A stretch of DNA of 64,000 bases from Neptuniibacter caesariensis (GTDB lineage Bacteria; Pseudomonadota; Gammaproteobacteria; Pseudomonadales; Balneatricaceae): contig NZ_CH724125.1 of NCBI RefSeq assembly GCF_000153345.1, forward strand, positions 1,593,982-1,657,981. The letters run 5' to 3'. A model generated the notes under the pieces. The model ran no database searches, was not told the DNA's origin, and saw only the letters and a list, made by a program, of their open reading frames with translations. The first letter of the stretch is position 1, and each line of letters begins with the position of its first letter. A program made the position numbers and the translations under genes. Below, piece after piece: positions 49,062 through 59,450 of this stretch.

Positions 49062-49882
49062 GGCTTTCTCGATGCTTTAATTCGCTCGTAGGCTGCCTGA
49101 ATCTCCTGAGACTTCTCTTTGGCTAACTCGATCATCTCTTCCGGCAATCCTTTGGATACAAGCTTATCAGGATGATGCTGACTCATCTGGCGACGATATG
49201 CTTTTTTAACCTCAGCATCACTGGCACTCTCATCCACACCAAGCACAGCATAAGCATCTTTTAACAAAACCTCACTGTCTACCCCAGCCTGGCCATGCTG
49301 ATAGAAATCACGCTGGGCTTTGACACGTGCAATAACCTCTTCAACACTGACATCACCAAAGTCCAGCAAACGACAGACCTGATCAATAACCAATATTTCA
49401 TGATCACTAACCTCACCGTCCGCCATTGCTGCCTGCAACTGAATTTCTATAAACATCAGTTTGACGCTAGGCCTGTGGCGTAACATCAGCGCCAATGGCT
49501 TCAATACAGATTCAAGATTGAAATCCGCATCTTTGCCTTGCGAAAAGTATTCTATAGCCTGGCGCTTCCTTACCTCATCCAGACGCATTTGGGACATCAC
49601 ATCCCTGGCAAACTGAATCTCATGCTCCGTCACACGTCCATCAGCTTTCGCCAACTTACCCATAACGGTAAAGGTTGCTTTGAAAAATGCCTCCTGGGGG
49701 TTCGCCGCTTTGACCACACCTTTAATGGCTCGACTAATAAGAAAACCGACAAAACCGCCAAAGATAAGCCCCCAGAAACCGCCCGAAAACAAACCCACAG
49801 CAGCACCCAACAAAATCGATGTTGAATACTTCTTCATCGTTTCGCCAATCTCGGCGCCCTTTTCTTGAGGATCAAAGGCCAT
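49058..49882 (-). CDS. djlA: DnaJ-like co-chaperone DjlA
   Basis: A 274-residue type III membrane J-protein. A glycine-rich membrane segment (LLGAAVGLFSGGFWGLIFGGFVGFLI, about 23-48) is followed by a TerB-like domain at about 65-190 (KLAKADGRVTEHEIQFARDVM, AMADGEVSDHEILVI). The C-terminal J domain has the HPD motif in MSQHHPDKLVSKG. This order is diagnostic of DjlA, which works with DnaK at the inner membrane. It overlaps the murU stop by 11 bases. Confidence 0.94.
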   Translation of the reverse strand: MAFDPQEKGAEIGETMKKYSTSILLGAAVGLFSGGFWGLIFGGFVGFLISRAIKGVVKAANPQEAFFKATFTVMGKLAKADGRVTEHEIQFARDVMSQMRLDEVRKRQAIEYFSQGKDADFNLESVLKPLALMLRHRPSVKLMFIEIQLQAAMADGEVSDHEILVIDQVCRLLDFGDVSVEEVIARVKAQRDFYQHGQAGVDSEVLLKDAYAVLGVDESASDAEVKKAYRRQMSQHHPDKLVSKGLPEEMIELAKEKSQEIQAAYERIKASRKP

Positions 49883-50558
49883 CGATTCCCTTCTCCATTA
49901 CCAATTTATTTATTTCTTCAAGACGCTGAGGGGTACCTATATCCGCCCAAAACCCATTATAGACTTCCCCCGAAACGCCTCCTTGAGAAATCGCATCACG
50001 TAGCAAAGGCGCTAAAGGAGCGGCTTTATCTAACTCCAGCTCTTCAAACAACTTGATCGGTAAACGACTAATACCACTAAACGTATAACGAGCGTTCCCT
50101 TCAGTCACTAATAGCCCTCCCTCTATCGCGAAATCCCCAGCAGGGTTATGGGAAGGATTTTTAACCAGCACTAAATATGGATCGGATTCATCTTCGGCGA
50201 CTTTTTCGAAGGGATAATCAGTGAACACATCACCGTTCACTAGCAAGAATGAGCCCACACCATCTCGTTTGAGCAGATCTAAGGCCTTTCTTATACCCCC
50301 TGCCGTTTCCAGCGGCTCACCCTCTCTGGAATAAAGAATCTCTACTCCAAAACGCTCGCCACGCCCCAGATAGACCTCTATCTGGTCACCCAACCAGGCA
50401 TGATTAATAACAATTCGTTTAACACCCGCATCAACCAACCGCCTAATGTGGTATTCAATGAGCGGAACACCCGCAACTTCAAGTAAAGGCTTAGGCTTTG
50501 TCAGCGTTAACGGACGCATCCTTTTACCCAACCCAGCGGCCAGTATCATTGCGTTCAT
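49872..50558 (-). CDS. murU: N-acetylmuramate alpha-1-phosphate uridylyltransferase
   Basis: A 228-residue nucleotidyltransferase that turns MurNAc-1-P into UDP-MurNAc in peptidoglycan recycling. MNAMILAAGLGKRMRPLTLTKPKPLLEV is the nucleotide-binding start, with LLVNGDVF for the metal aspartate. The ATG at 50558 overlaps the amgK stop (ATGA). An in-frame TTG upstream is less likely. Paired with amgK it forms the anabolic recycling route that bypasses fosfomycin-sensitive MurA. Confidence 0.93.
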   Translation of the reverse strand: MNAMILAAGLGKRMRPLTLTKPKPLLEVAGVPLIEYHIRRLVDAGVKRIVINHAWLGDQIEVYLGRGERFGVEILYSREGEPLETAGGIRKALDLLKRDGVGSFLLVNGDVFTDYPFEKVAEDESDPYLVLVKNPSHNPAGDFAIEGGLLVTEGNARYTFSGISRLPIKLFEELELDKAAPLAPLLRDAISQGGVSGEVYNGFWADIGTPQRLEEINKLVMEKGIDGL

Positions 50559-51604
50559 TCCATCACCCAATGATCTAGCACATCATTCGCAAAATGCTCA
50601 CTCTTACGCATAGCTGGAAGCACCTTTACTACCAACCATCCGGCAACAGGCTTCAGCGCTTCAGTCTTTGCTGCTACGCCGATAAGGTAATTCATCGTTC
50701 GCGGGATATCCCCCAAGTAACCAAACTTTCCGTCGCGAATATTTAAGCGGGCAAAGATACCGATCGCCTTCAGATGACGCTGCGCGCCCATAAGATCAAA
50801 CCACCGGTTAAAATGGAATTGATCCGGCATCACTTGACCGCGCTGGATCAAGGCTTGCCGGTACCCCTCAACCCACCCGTATACTTTTTCCTCAGGCCAA
50901 TCGATATAACAATCACGCAGTAGAGAAACCAGATCATAAGTAACAGGCCCGATGACTGCATCCTGAAAATCGATAACCCCTAACCCATCACCACAGCACA
51001 TCAGGTTACGCGAGTGATAATCCCTGTGTACAAATACTTTTGGCTGTTCTAACGCCGCATCTAATAAGTAATCAAAGAGCAGTTTCAGCATTAACTGATC
51101 AGTTTGATCGAGCTCTATACCAAGCAGCTTTTCCAGGAACCACTCTGGAAACAAATCCACCTCCCTTTGCAAGAGAGGCAGATCATATTCAGGAAGCGCT
51201 CCGGATAAAGGCTGAGGGCAACTTTGTATGTTGATCAAAGTAGCCAATGCGTTTCCGTATAGCTCATCACTCGTGTCGTCATTAAGCTGAGATAAAAGCA
51301 ATTCATCGCCTAAATCACTCAACAACATAAAGCCTAATTCAAGATCTGCTTCGTAAATATGCGGAACTGCGACAGAGTGCTGCTCTAGCGCCCTCGCAAC
51401 ATTAATAAAAGGAAGGCTATTTTCTTTATCCGGCGGCGCATCCACAGCAATCCAGCTTTTCCCATTAGAAACGGCGCGGAAATAGCGCCTAAAACTGGCA
51501 TCACCTGACACACTAGCCAGCTCCCACGACTCAGGCGAAAATTCAGTAAACTGTGTTAACACCTGCTTCAACCAGGTACGAAGTTCTGTGTACCGCTGAT
51601 CCAT
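50555..51604 (-). CDS. amgK: N-acetylmuramate/N-acetylglucosamine kinase
   Basis: A 349-residue aminoglycoside-phosphotransferase-fold kinase that phosphorylates MurNAc at C1. Catalytic loop KVFVHRDYHSRNLM (aspartate of HRDYHSRN) and the metal motif VIDFQDAVIGPVTYDL are clear. The N-terminus ASFRRYFRA resembles the family nucleotide loop. It is translationally coupled to murU and divergent from lptD, the usual pseudomonad layout. Confidence 0.93.
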   Translation of the reverse strand: MDQRYTELRTWLKQVLTQFTEFSPESWELASVSGDASFRRYFRAVSNGKSWIAVDAPPDKENSLPFINVARALEQHSVAVPHIYEADLELGFMLLSDLGDELLLSQLNDDTSDELYGNALATLINIQSCPQPLSGALPEYDLPLLQREVDLFPEWFLEKLLGIELDQTDQLMLKLLFDYLLDAALEQPKVFVHRDYHSRNLMCCGDGLGVIDFQDAVIGPVTYDLVSLLRDCYIDWPEEKVYGWVEGYRQALIQRGQVMPDQFHFNRWFDLMGAQRHLKAIGIFARLNIRDGKFGYLGDIPRTMNYLIGVAAKTEALKPVAGWLVVKVLPAMRKSEHFANDVLDHWVME

Positions 51605-51861
51605 CCAGCTATTTCCTAATAACAGATAAAGAAAACACGCATTATGACACTGCTAAGGCGCAAATAAATAAAAATGATACATTCAAACTTTTTTTTAAAA
51701 GCATCAAAGCGTATGACTTAGCGATCACCAGAACAATTAGATTAAAGCTCTACAATCACTTGGGAATATGCTTTATCATTCTGGCCTTTGACTTTTATTT
51801 ATCAGGGGTTCGGCCAAAACCGGATTCTCCGGAAACAGCTGAAACGGATTTGGTTCATCAG

Positions 51862-54768
51862 ATGCCCTTCACCAAACGATCAACCTATACACTAACTCTG
51901 GCAATAAGTGCGGCTATTATGGCCTCATATGCCACTGCAGAAACAGCGCCATCAGAAGCCGAAATGGCGTGGAGCTGCAGCATGAGCAAAGACGGTGAGT
52001 GGGACTGCTCTGTCAATGAAGACCTTGTTAACCAGGTAGAATCCAGTACTCAACCCCCTTCAGGGGAAACTGCTCAATCTCCCGTCGAAGAAGTTGCGAC
52101 AGAGGCGAATCCCTCCAATCGGACGGTTCCTGCGCCGCCTACACGCGTAAGTTCTAAAGCTATCTCAGCTGAACCTGAGCAAAAGCAACAGGCGACAACC
52201 GCCACCAGACCTTCTACCACGCCTAATACAACGGTTACAACGTCTGCAGCTATCAGGCGTCCCGCAACAAGCTCTCAAGTAACCAGTAATCAGAGCGGCG
52301 TATGGGACTGCGTAGCAGGCCCCAATGGGGAATGGCTGTGTAACGGCGAGCAAACCAGCGTAGCCAGCAAAAATTCGGGCGGAACAGAAATTAATCAACA
52401 GGTTGCGCAACCGGCCGCTGTTTCACCCAACACACCTATCGTCACAAACGAAGTACTTGGCAGTGAATGGCAATGTAGCACAAGCGCAACGGGCGACTGG
52501 GATTGTCACAAAGTTAATGTTCACGCCATTGCCATGCCCGGACGAACAGGAAGCTCTGGCGCAAGCGGGCCTCTTTACATTACTGAGAACCCATACTCCC
52601 ATTTAGATTGGGTTTACTACCAAAACCCTCAAGCACAACAATGTTCAGGGCGTTATCTAGAACCCGAGTTCCCGGTAATGGGTGATGAGCACCTAGAAAA
52701 CCCTCCTATGTATCTTGAAGCAGGCCAATCCTCGACAGTCATTGGCGGCCTGACAACCCTTCAGGGGGGAGTTAATGTAAGGCAGGGCAGCAAAAGATTC
52801 AGCTCAAGCTCCGCGGAACTTGATCAGGTGACCAATAAAGCCAGGCTTGAGGGGAACGTTAGCTTCAGGGAGCCAGGCCTACTTATGCTCAGTGACACAG
52901 CCCAAGTAGACACATCCACTTCTGAGGCAATTTTCAATAATGCTCAATATGTACTGCATGAAGAAGGGCTACGAGGACGCGCACAAAGAATCATTCGCTT
53001 AGAAGATGAGCGCCTTCGCCTTGAACAAGGTGATTACACCTATTGCCCACCTTACAGCGAGGCTTGGCAGTTAAGTTCAGACAACATCGTTCTGAATAAA
53101 GAAGAGGGTTATGGCGAAGCAGAGGATGCCGTTCTTAGGATTGCAGGAATTCCGGTACTCTATACCCCATACTTTACGTTCCCAATTGACGATACACGCA
53201 GATCAGGCTTCCTATACCCGAGCGCCGGATACAGCAAGGAGAGCGGAGTTGATTTAAGCGTTCCGTATTACTTCAACATTGCGCCTAACCTGGATGATAC
53301 TTTAACTACGCGTTACCTTTCGGATCGCGGACTGATTCTCGAAAACGAACTTCGTTATCTGAACCCTTGGTCTGACAACATACTAAACACAGCTTATATG
53401 CCTGACGACGATGTCCTGGGCGATAACAGATGGTTACTCGGGGTTGAACATAAAGGAACTTTTGCCAAGCACTGGCATTCCGAAATTGACTATACCGCAG
53501 TAAGCGATGAAGACTATTTTGATGACTTGGGGACAAATTTAGAAATCTCCAGACAAGATCACCTGGATAAGCGCGCACAGATTTCTTATCTTCGAGATAA
53601 CTGGGTAGCGCGTATCAAGGTACACGATTACCAAACTATTGACTCATCCAGTAAAGCACCTTACAAACGCCTGCCCCAGCTAACACTAAAAGGCGAGGAA
53701 GCGCTTTCCGAAAATGTCAATTTCAGCCTTAACGCCGACATTACCCGATTTGATCGTAACCTGGCCGGCCTAACCGGAAGCGACCGTGTTATAGGTGATA
53801 GAAGGCATTTAATGCCTTCACTCAGCTATTTATGGCAGACCCCAGGCAGCTTTATAAAACCTACATTGTCTTTATGGAGCAGCTCTTACTCTTTGGAAAA
53901 TCAAGTTGCCGGCTTTTCCGAGAGCCCAAGCGTTAATGCCCATATACTCAGCATTGATAGCGGCCTTATTTTCGAGCGAGACCTTGATAACGGTGGCATC
54001 CAGACCCTTGAACCAAGACTGTTCGCTCTGCATGTACCACATAAAGACCAATCTGCAATTCCAGACTTTGATGCTTCTGAATTGGACTTCTCATATGCCT
54101 CGCTATTCCGTCGCAATCGCTTCAGTGGCTTAGATAGACTCGGCGATACACAGCAGCTATCTCTGGGCCTAAGCACGCGCTTTATTGGCCAACAAGGTGT
54201 TGAAAAGGCAAGCTTCAGTATAGGCCAGGCCTACTACTTCGCTGACAGAAATGTACAGTTGGATAGTACTAAACCAGCGGAAACAGACAGCCAGAGCGAT
54301 ATAGCCACCGAAGCAGTCTGGTACTTATCTCCGGATATGCGTATTTCATGGGATGCCGTATTTGATCATAGTGACTTTGACGGCAAAGAATCTAATCTAC
54401 GTTTACGTTACAACAGCGATCTTAACCATCGATTTGATTTCAGCTACCGTTACGAGGAGAGCTCAAGAGAACAAACTGACCTCTCTTTCATCTGGCCGGT
54501 ATCCCGACAGTGGACGACTATGGGACGCTGGCTATATGATCTGCAAGATGAAGAAAGCCTTGAGACATCCTTGGGCCTGGAATACGAAAGCTGCTGCTGG
54601 ACAGTAAACTTTGCGGGTAGACGCTGGTTGGATGACACCGACCAATACGATACCGGCATATTTTTAAATTTCACATTAAAAGGTTTAGGCTCATTCGGTA
54701 GTGGCAGCAGCGACTTTATGAATGACATAATCGGTTACAAAGAGCGTGAAGAGCACTATGAAAAATAA
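51862..54768 (+). CDS. lptD: LPS-assembly outer membrane protein LptD
   Basis: A 968-residue outer-membrane barrel that inserts LPS with LptE. Signal peptide at about 1-26. A Ser/Thr/Pro-rich linker carries three W-x-C-x7-W-x-C units (W37/W47, W148/W158, W203/W213). The LptA-like beta-jellyroll follows at about 300-420, then the barrel (IPVLYTPYFTFPIDDTRRSGFLYPS). A Cys pair in ESCCWTVNF near the end matches the conserved disulfide site. The open frame extends to 51553 across the amgK start. The ATG at 51862 is chosen because it begins the signal peptide. Confidence 0.94.
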   Translation: MPFTKRSTYTLTLAISAAIMASYATAETAPSEAEMAWSCSMSKDGEWDCSVNEDLVNQVESSTQPPSGETAQSPVEEVATEANPSNRTVPAPPTRVSSKAISAEPEQKQQATTATRPSTTPNTTVTTSAAIRRPATSSQVTSNQSGVWDCVAGPNGEWLCNGEQTSVASKNSGGTEINQQVAQPAAVSPNTPIVTNEVLGSEWQCSTSATGDWDCHKVNVHAIAMPGRTGSSGASGPLYITENPYSHLDWVYYQNPQAQQCSGRYLEPEFPVMGDEHLENPPMYLEAGQSSTVIGGLTTLQGGVNVRQGSKRFSSSSAELDQVTNKARLEGNVSFREPGLLMLSDTAQVDTSTSEAIFNNAQYVLHEEGLRGRAQRIIRLEDERLRLEQGDYTYCPPYSEAWQLSSDNIVLNKEEGYGEAEDAVLRIAGIPVLYTPYFTFPIDDTRRSGFLYPSAGYSKESGVDLSVPYYFNIAPNLDDTLTTRYLSDRGLILENELRYLNPWSDNILNTAYMPDDDVLGDNRWLLGVEHKGTFAKHWHSEIDYTAVSDEDYFDDLGTNLEISRQDHLDKRAQISYLRDNWVARIKVHDYQTIDSSSKAPYKRLPQLTLKGEEALSENVNFSLNADITRFDRNLAGLTGSDRVIGDRRHLMPSLSYLWQTPGSFIKPTLSLWSSSYSLENQVAGFSESPSVNAHILSIDSGLIFERDLDNGGIQTLEPRLFALHVPHKDQSAIPDFDASELDFSYASLFRRNRFSGLDRLGDTQQLSLGLSTRFIGQQGVEKASFSIGQAYYFADRNVQLDSTKPAETDSQSDIATEAVWYLSPDMRISWDAVFDHSDFDGKESNLRLRYNSDLNHRFDFSYRYEESSREQTDLSFIWPVSRQWTTMGRWLYDLQDEESLETSLGLEYESCCWTVNFAGRRWLDDTDQYDTGIFLNFTLKGLGSFGSGSSDFMNDIIGYKEREEHYEK

Positions 54769-56050
54769 GCTCCACAAATTAATTTCTGCGGCAGCACTTT
54801 CCCTACTGCTTCCTGTATCTCATTCCCATGCAGCCGAGATACCGCTAGATCGTATCGCTGCTGTCGTAAATGAAGGAATCATTCTACAAAGTGAGCTGGA
54901 GCAACGTACGTCAATCACACGAGAGCAGCTTCAGTCACGCAACACAAGGATTCCGCCTGAACACATCCTGAGAAAACAGGTTCTCAACCGCCTTATTATC
55001 GAGAGCATTCAAAAACAGATGGCTGAACAAAACGGTGTACGCGTTTCTGACAGTCAGCTGAACGGCGCTATAGCCAATATTGCGGCTCAGAATGGTTTGT
55101 CTATCGATCAGTTCCGCGAGGCGTTGATTGCTGAAGGACGTGACTACAACCAAGCGCGTGAGCAGATTCGTAATGAGATGCTAATCAACAGCGTTCAGCA
55201 AAATCTGGTGAATCGTAGAATCCGAGTATCCGAGCAAGAGCTGAGTAACTTTCTAAATTCTGAAGATGGCAAAAGCCAGGCGTCAGCCGAATTTTTGTTG
55301 GGCCATATTTTGATAGCTACCCCTTCGCAGGCTTCTCCTGAAATCATCCAACAGGCAGAAAGCAAAGCGAAGGAGATTTTCGACAAACTGAACAACGGTG
55401 CCGACTTTGCTGAAACAGCAGTTGAATTTTCAAATGCTCCCAATGCTCTTAAAGGGGGCGACCTGGGCTGGAGAAAAGCCAACGAACTTCCTGAAGCATT
55501 AAGCAAAGCGGTCAGAAAACTATCACCCGGCGAATTCTCCAAACCAGTACGTTCACCAAGCGGTTTTCATATTCTGCTGGCCAAAGACAAACGTGGAGGA
55601 GCTGTCCAACTGATCGACCAGCGCCTAGTCAGCCATATTTTACTAAAACCGACTGAGATACGTACAAACGAGCAAGCGAAACGACAGATTTCCCAGCTGT
55701 ACCAACGCATTGCAAGCGGCGAAGACTTTGCGGCTCTAGCGAAAGAATTCAGCGATGATCCGGCCAGTGGTTCAGAAGGTGGCTCACTTGGCTGGACACA
55801 GAACGGCCAAATGGTGCCTGAGTTTGAGCAAGTCATGAATAGCACAGCTGTAGGCCAGGTTTCTGAGCCATTCGAATCTCGCTTTGGCTGGCATATCCTG
55901 ACTGTACTGGATACACGTACTGAAGATATGGGCGAAACGATGCAGGAAAACCGTGCACGTGCCACTATACGTAAGCGTAAGTTTAATGAAGAGCTTTCAA
56001 ACTGGCTGCGCGAAATCCGCTCTCAAGCATACGTAGATATCAAGGAGTAA
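54758..56050 (+). CDS. surA: Periplasmic chaperone and peptidyl-prolyl isomerase SurA
   Basis: A 430-residue outer-membrane-protein chaperone. Signal peptide to about residue 26 (SHSHA). N-terminal core [21 protein letters not shown]. Two parvulin domains: one from about 170 ([12 protein letters not shown] to [12 protein letters not shown]) and one from about 280 ([15 protein letters not shown] to [14 protein letters not shown]). The ATG at 54758 overlaps the lptD end. An in-frame GTG at 54746 is less likely. Confidence 0.95.
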   Translation: MKNKLHKLISAAALSLLLPVSHSHAAEIPLDRIAAVVNEGIILQSELEQRTSITREQLQSRNTRIPPEHILRKQVLNRLIIESIQKQMAEQNGVRVSDSQLNGAIANIAAQNGLSIDQFREALIAEGRDYNQAREQIRNEMLINSVQQNLVNRRIRVSEQELSNFLNSEDGKSQASAEFLLGHILIATPSQASPEIIQQAESKAKEIFDKLNNGADFAETAVEFSNAPNALKGGDLGWRKANELPEALSKAVRKLSPGEFSKPVRSPSGFHILLAKDKRGGAVQLIDQRLVSHILLKPTEIRTNEQAKRQISQLYQRIASGEDFAALAKEFSDDPASGSEGGSLGWTQNGQMVPEFEQVMNSTAVGQVSEPFESRFGWHILTVLDTRTEDMGETMQENRARATIRKRKFNEELSNWLREIRSQAYVDIKE

Positions 56051-56054
56051 TCCT

Positions 56055-57050
56055 TTGGGGATTAACCGACTGGTAATAACTTCTGGCGAACCGTCAGGTA
56101 TCGGCCCGGATCTTTGCATTCAAATTGCTCAACAGGGGCATAGCAATGAACTGGTGGTGGTTGCTGATCCGGAGATGCTTCGCAAGCGAGCAGAGTTACT
56201 TCAGCTCCCTATTGCCATAGAACAGTTTGATCCTGAGATTGAGCCTAGCCCAACACCAGCAAGGACTCTTAAGGTCCTCCCGGTTGTTCTGAAAGCAGAA
56301 GCGATACCAGGCGAACTCAACCCAGCCAACGCTGAGTATGTTCTGGAAACCCTCAAAGTGGCGACTGAAGGCTGCCTGAATGGCACCTTCTCAGCAATGA
56401 TCACAGCCCCTGTTCACAAAGGGGTGATTAATGATGCAGGTATTCCTTTTAGTGGCCACACTGAGTTTCTTGAAGAACTTACTGAAACCTCAAAAGTAGT
56501 CATGATGCTGGCCACGGAAGGGCTGAGGGTTGCTCTTGCAACAACCCACCTCCCCCTCAAAGACGTTGCCGATGCCATTACCCCCGACCTTCTAGAGGAA
56601 GTCATTCAGGTATTAGATTCTGAACTGAAACAGAGCTTTGGTCTTTCTCAGCCGAATATTCTGGTTACCGGCCTAAATCCTCATGCTGGCGAGGGTGGCC
56701 ACCTGGGACGGGAAGAGATTGAAACCATCGAGCCTACATTACAAAAACTTCGCGGTTCAGGCGTCTGCTTAAAAGGCCCCCTACCGGCCGATACGCTTTT
56801 CACACAAAAATATTTAGAAAATGCTGACGCTGTTCTTGCCATGTACCACGACCAAGGCCTTCCGGTGCTAAAATATAAAGGCTTTGGAAATGCAGTAAAT
56901 ATTACACTGGGCATGCCTATTGTTCGCACCTCTGTAGATCACGGCACGGCCCTCGATCTGGCCGGTACCGGCCAAGCAGATGCCGGCAGCTTGATCACTG
57001 CTATCGAATACGCGGGCACAATGGCTCACCACCGCAATCTGACGAACTAA
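56055..57050 (+). CDS. pdxA: 4-hydroxythreonine-4-phosphate dehydrogenase
   Basis: A 331-residue enzyme of vitamin B6 synthesis. Family marks are [38 protein letters not shown] (metal histidine), [17 protein letters not shown] and [44 protein letters not shown]. The start is a TTG, preceded by AGGAG nine bases upstream, five bases after surA. No ATG is nearby in frame, so the TTG seems real. Confidence 0.94.
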   Translation: MGINRLVITSGEPSGIGPDLCIQIAQQGHSNELVVVADPEMLRKRAELLQLPIAIEQFDPEIEPSPTPARTLKVLPVVLKAEAIPGELNPANAEYVLETLKVATEGCLNGTFSAMITAPVHKGVINDAGIPFSGHTEFLEELTETSKVVMMLATEGLRVALATTHLPLKDVADAITPDLLEEVIQVLDSELKQSFGLSQPNILVTGLNPHAGEGGHLGREEIETIEPTLQKLRGSGVCLKGPLPADTLFTQKYLENADAVLAMYHDQGLPVLKYKGFGNAVNITLGMPIVRTSVDHGTALDLAGTGQADAGSLITAIEYAGTMAHHRNLTN

Positions 57051-57053
57051 TTC

Positions 57054-57860
57054 ATGAGTAAAAAACCTGTTGCACATAAAGCCCGCAAACGTTTCGGGCA
57101 AAATTTCCTGCATGATCACGGAATCATTCGTCGCATCATTCGCTCAATTGCGCCACATGAAACCGACACTATGGTCGAAATTGGCCCCGGGTTAGGCGCA
57201 TTAACGGAAGAACTGCTTGCTGAAGCCGGCGAACTCGATGCGATTGAACTGGATAGAGATCTCCCGCCAATCTTGAGAACTAAGTTTTTCAGTTACGGCG
57301 ATAAATTCCGCATCCATGAAGCAGATGCGATGAAATTCGACTTCACCCAGTTGCGTCGCTCAGAGAAACGCCTGCGCATTGTCGGCAACCTGCCTTACAA
57401 CATTTCAACCCAGCTGATTTTCCATCTACTCAGTCACGCGGATGATGTCGAAGATATGCACTTCATGCTGCAAAAAGAGGTTGTTGACCGCATGGCAGCA
57501 GGCCCCGGTGAGAATAACTATGGCCGCCTTGGTATCATGGCGCAGTATTTCTGCAAGGTTGAATCTCTGTTTGTCGTACCTCCTGGCGCTTTTAACCCTG
57601 CTCCCAAGGTAGACTCGGCAATCATTCGCCTCACCCCTTATCGCGAATTACCTTACGTAGCAGACGAGGTAGAACAACTACAAACCGTCGTCAGAACAGC
57701 ATTCAATATGCGCCGCAAAACCCTGCGCAATAATCTGAAGCCCCTACTCAGCGCTGAAGAGATAGAAGCATTGAATATCGACCCAGGCTTGCGCCCGGAA
57801 AAACTACCCATTTCTGACTTTGTCGCTATCAGCAACTATCTATCGAAAAAGAAGAGCTAG
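57054..57860 (+). CDS. rsmA: 16S rRNA dimethyladenosine transferase
   Basis: A 268-residue enzyme (KsgA) that dimethylates A1518 and A1519 in 16S rRNA. Start AHKARKRFGQNFLHD, SAM motif VEIGPGLGALTEELL, target motif VGNLPYNISTQLIFHLL, and the C-terminal PPGAFNPAPKVDSAIIRL are all present. It starts four bases after pdxA in the usual operon. Confidence 0.97.
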   Translation: MSKKPVAHKARKRFGQNFLHDHGIIRRIIRSIAPHETDTMVEIGPGLGALTEELLAEAGELDAIELDRDLPPILRTKFFSYGDKFRIHEADAMKFDFTQLRRSEKRLRIVGNLPYNISTQLIFHLLSHADDVEDMHFMLQKEVVDRMAAGPGENNYGRLGIMAQYFCKVESLFVVPPGAFNPAPKVDSAIIRLTPYRELPYVADEVEQLQTVVRTAFNMRRKTLRNNLKPLLSAEEIEALNIDPGLRPEKLPISDFVAISNYLSKKKS

Positions 57861-57865
57861 ACTTA

Positions 57866-58252
57866 ATGGAAAACCTTCAGCTTGGTAACAATGTAGATAT
57901 CAATGTGGAAACCTCATATCAGGCTAAGCAGTCCGATCCTGAGAGTAAACGCTTTGTGTTCTCTTATCGAATTACGATTACCAACCACAACGAGACACCC
58001 GTGCAGCTTCTTAATCGTCATTGGCTAATTACTGATGGCAACCAGCACATCCAGGAAGTCAATGGTGAAGGCGTGGTCGGAGAGCAGCCCGTTATCAAAC
58101 CCCAGGACAGCTATACTTACACAAGCGGCGCTGTACTCGCGACCAGCGTAGGCAGCATGCAAGGCCATTATGAGATGTCTACTGAAGATGGCGAGACGTT
58201 TAAAGCCCCTATTCAAGCTTTCACGCTTGCACAACCCAATGCAATTCACTAA
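57866..58252 (+). CDS. apaG: ApaG protein
   Basis: A 128-residue fibronectin-like beta protein. YRITITNHNETPVQLLNRHWLITDGNQHIQEVNGEGVVGEQPVIKPQDSYTYTSGA-type core is diagnostic. The function is unclear. It sits, as usual, between rsmA and apaH. Confidence 0.95.
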   Translation: MENLQLGNNVDINVETSYQAKQSDPESKRFVFSYRITITNHNETPVQLLNRHWLITDGNQHIQEVNGEGVVGEQPVIKPQDSYTYTSGAVLATSVGSMQGHYEMSTEDGETFKAPIQAFTLAQPNAIH

Positions 58253-58264
58253 GGGCCTTGCTTC

Positions 58265-59125
58265 ATGGCCACCTATGCAATTGGCGACATACAGGGCTGT
58301 TTTGATGAACTAACAGCCCTTTTGGAGAAAGTTAATTTCTCCAATGATGACCGCATCTGGATCGCTGGAGACCTTGTTAACCGTGGCCCCAAATCTTTAG
58401 AGACCCTACGATTCCTCAAACAACTTGGGGATCAAGCGATATGCATTCTGGGCAACCATGACCTCCACCTTTTAGCAGTGCATTACGGGGCAGTCAGCAG
58501 CAAGAGAAGCGACACACTTACCCCTATCCTGGAAGCACCTGACCGCTACGAATTAATGAACTGGCTGCGTCGCCAGAAATTACTCCATATCGACAAAGAA
58601 CAGAATTATGCAATGGTTCATGCAGGCATCCCTCCCTGCTGGACAATCAACAAAGCCCGCAAACGCGCCAAGGAAGTTGAACAAGTTCTGAAGAGCACAC
58701 TGGCCCGCGAATTTTTCAACCATATGTACGGCAACAAACCGGATATATGGTCAGGTAAGCACGAAGGCTGGGACCGCTTGAGAATTATCACAAACTATCT
58801 AACCCGCATGCGCTTCTGCAACCCGGAAGGGAAGCTGGACTTCACAGCCAAAGGCACACTGGAATCTCAGCCTCCGGGCTATCTGCCATGGTTCAAGCTC
58901 CCGCGTAAAGATCCACAGGATAATGAAACCCGTATACTGTTCGGTCACTGGGCTGCACTGGAAGGAGAAGCAGATGCAGAACATGTCTATGCCCTGGATA
59001 CAGGTTGCGTTTGGGGGAACAAATTAACCGCCTTACGACTCGAAGATCAGCAGGTTTTTAGCGTTGATGCGCTAGGCACAAAACCGGCTCCACCACCGAC
59101 TAGTAGATACATTTTTAACAGGTAA
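58265..59125 (+). CDS. apaH: Diadenosine tetraphosphatase (symmetrical)
   Basis: A 286-residue metallophosphatase that hydrolyses Ap4A and can remove Np4 RNA caps. Metal motifs IGDIQGCFDEL, WIAGDLVNRGP and LGNHDLHLLA are followed by MVHAGIPP and LFGHWAALEGEA and LDTGCVWG. Full length. 12 bases after apaG. Confidence 0.96.
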   Translation: MATYAIGDIQGCFDELTALLEKVNFSNDDRIWIAGDLVNRGPKSLETLRFLKQLGDQAICILGNHDLHLLAVHYGAVSSKRSDTLTPILEAPDRYELMNWLRRQKLLHIDKEQNYAMVHAGIPPCWTINKARKRAKEVEQVLKSTLAREFFNHMYGNKPDIWSGKHEGWDRLRIITNYLTRMRFCNPEGKLDFTAKGTLESQPPGYLPWFKLPRKDPQDNETRILFGHWAALEGEADAEHVYALDTGCVWGNKLTALRLEDQQVFSVDALGTKPAPPPTSRYIFNR

Positions 59126-59129
59126 TATT

Positions 59130-59447
59130 ATGACTCAACTTCAATGCATCAATTCCAATCAAGCTGTTGAGCTACTAGAAAACGGAGCAACCATTGTCGA
59201 CATCCGTGACCCTCAAAGCTTTGCCCAAGGCAGAATCAAAGGCGCGTTCAACCTTAGCAATGAAAACATCCACGCCTTTCTAAATGAAGCCGATATGGAT
59301 AAGCCCTTGCTGGTCTGTTGCTACCATGGCATCAGCAGCCAATCAGCAGGGCAATTTCTGATAGAGCAAGGCTTTGACGAGGTTTATAGCATCAACAATG
59401 GTTTTGAAGGCTGGCGAGTTGAACAGCCCGATCATTGCGAATCATAA
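59130..59447 (+). CDS. glpE: Thiosulfate sulfurtransferase GlpE-type rhodanese
   Basis: A 105-residue single-domain rhodanese. The active-site cysteine is the second in VCCYHGISSQSAGQFL. GATIVDIRDPQSFAQGRIKGAFNLS is typical. It transfers sulfur from thiosulfate to acceptors such as cyanide or thioredoxin. It lies four bases after apaH and four before cca. Confidence 0.93.
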   Translation: MTQLQCINSNQAVELLENGATIVDIRDPQSFAQGRIKGAFNLSNENIHAFLNEADMDKPLLVCCYHGISSQSAGQFLIEQGFDEVYSINNGFEGWRVEQPDHCES

Positions 59448-59450
59448 ACC

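Noticed and set aside
51553..51861. A 103-residue extension of LptD
   Set aside because: It overlaps the 5' end of amgK, and the signal peptide begins at the ATG at 51862.
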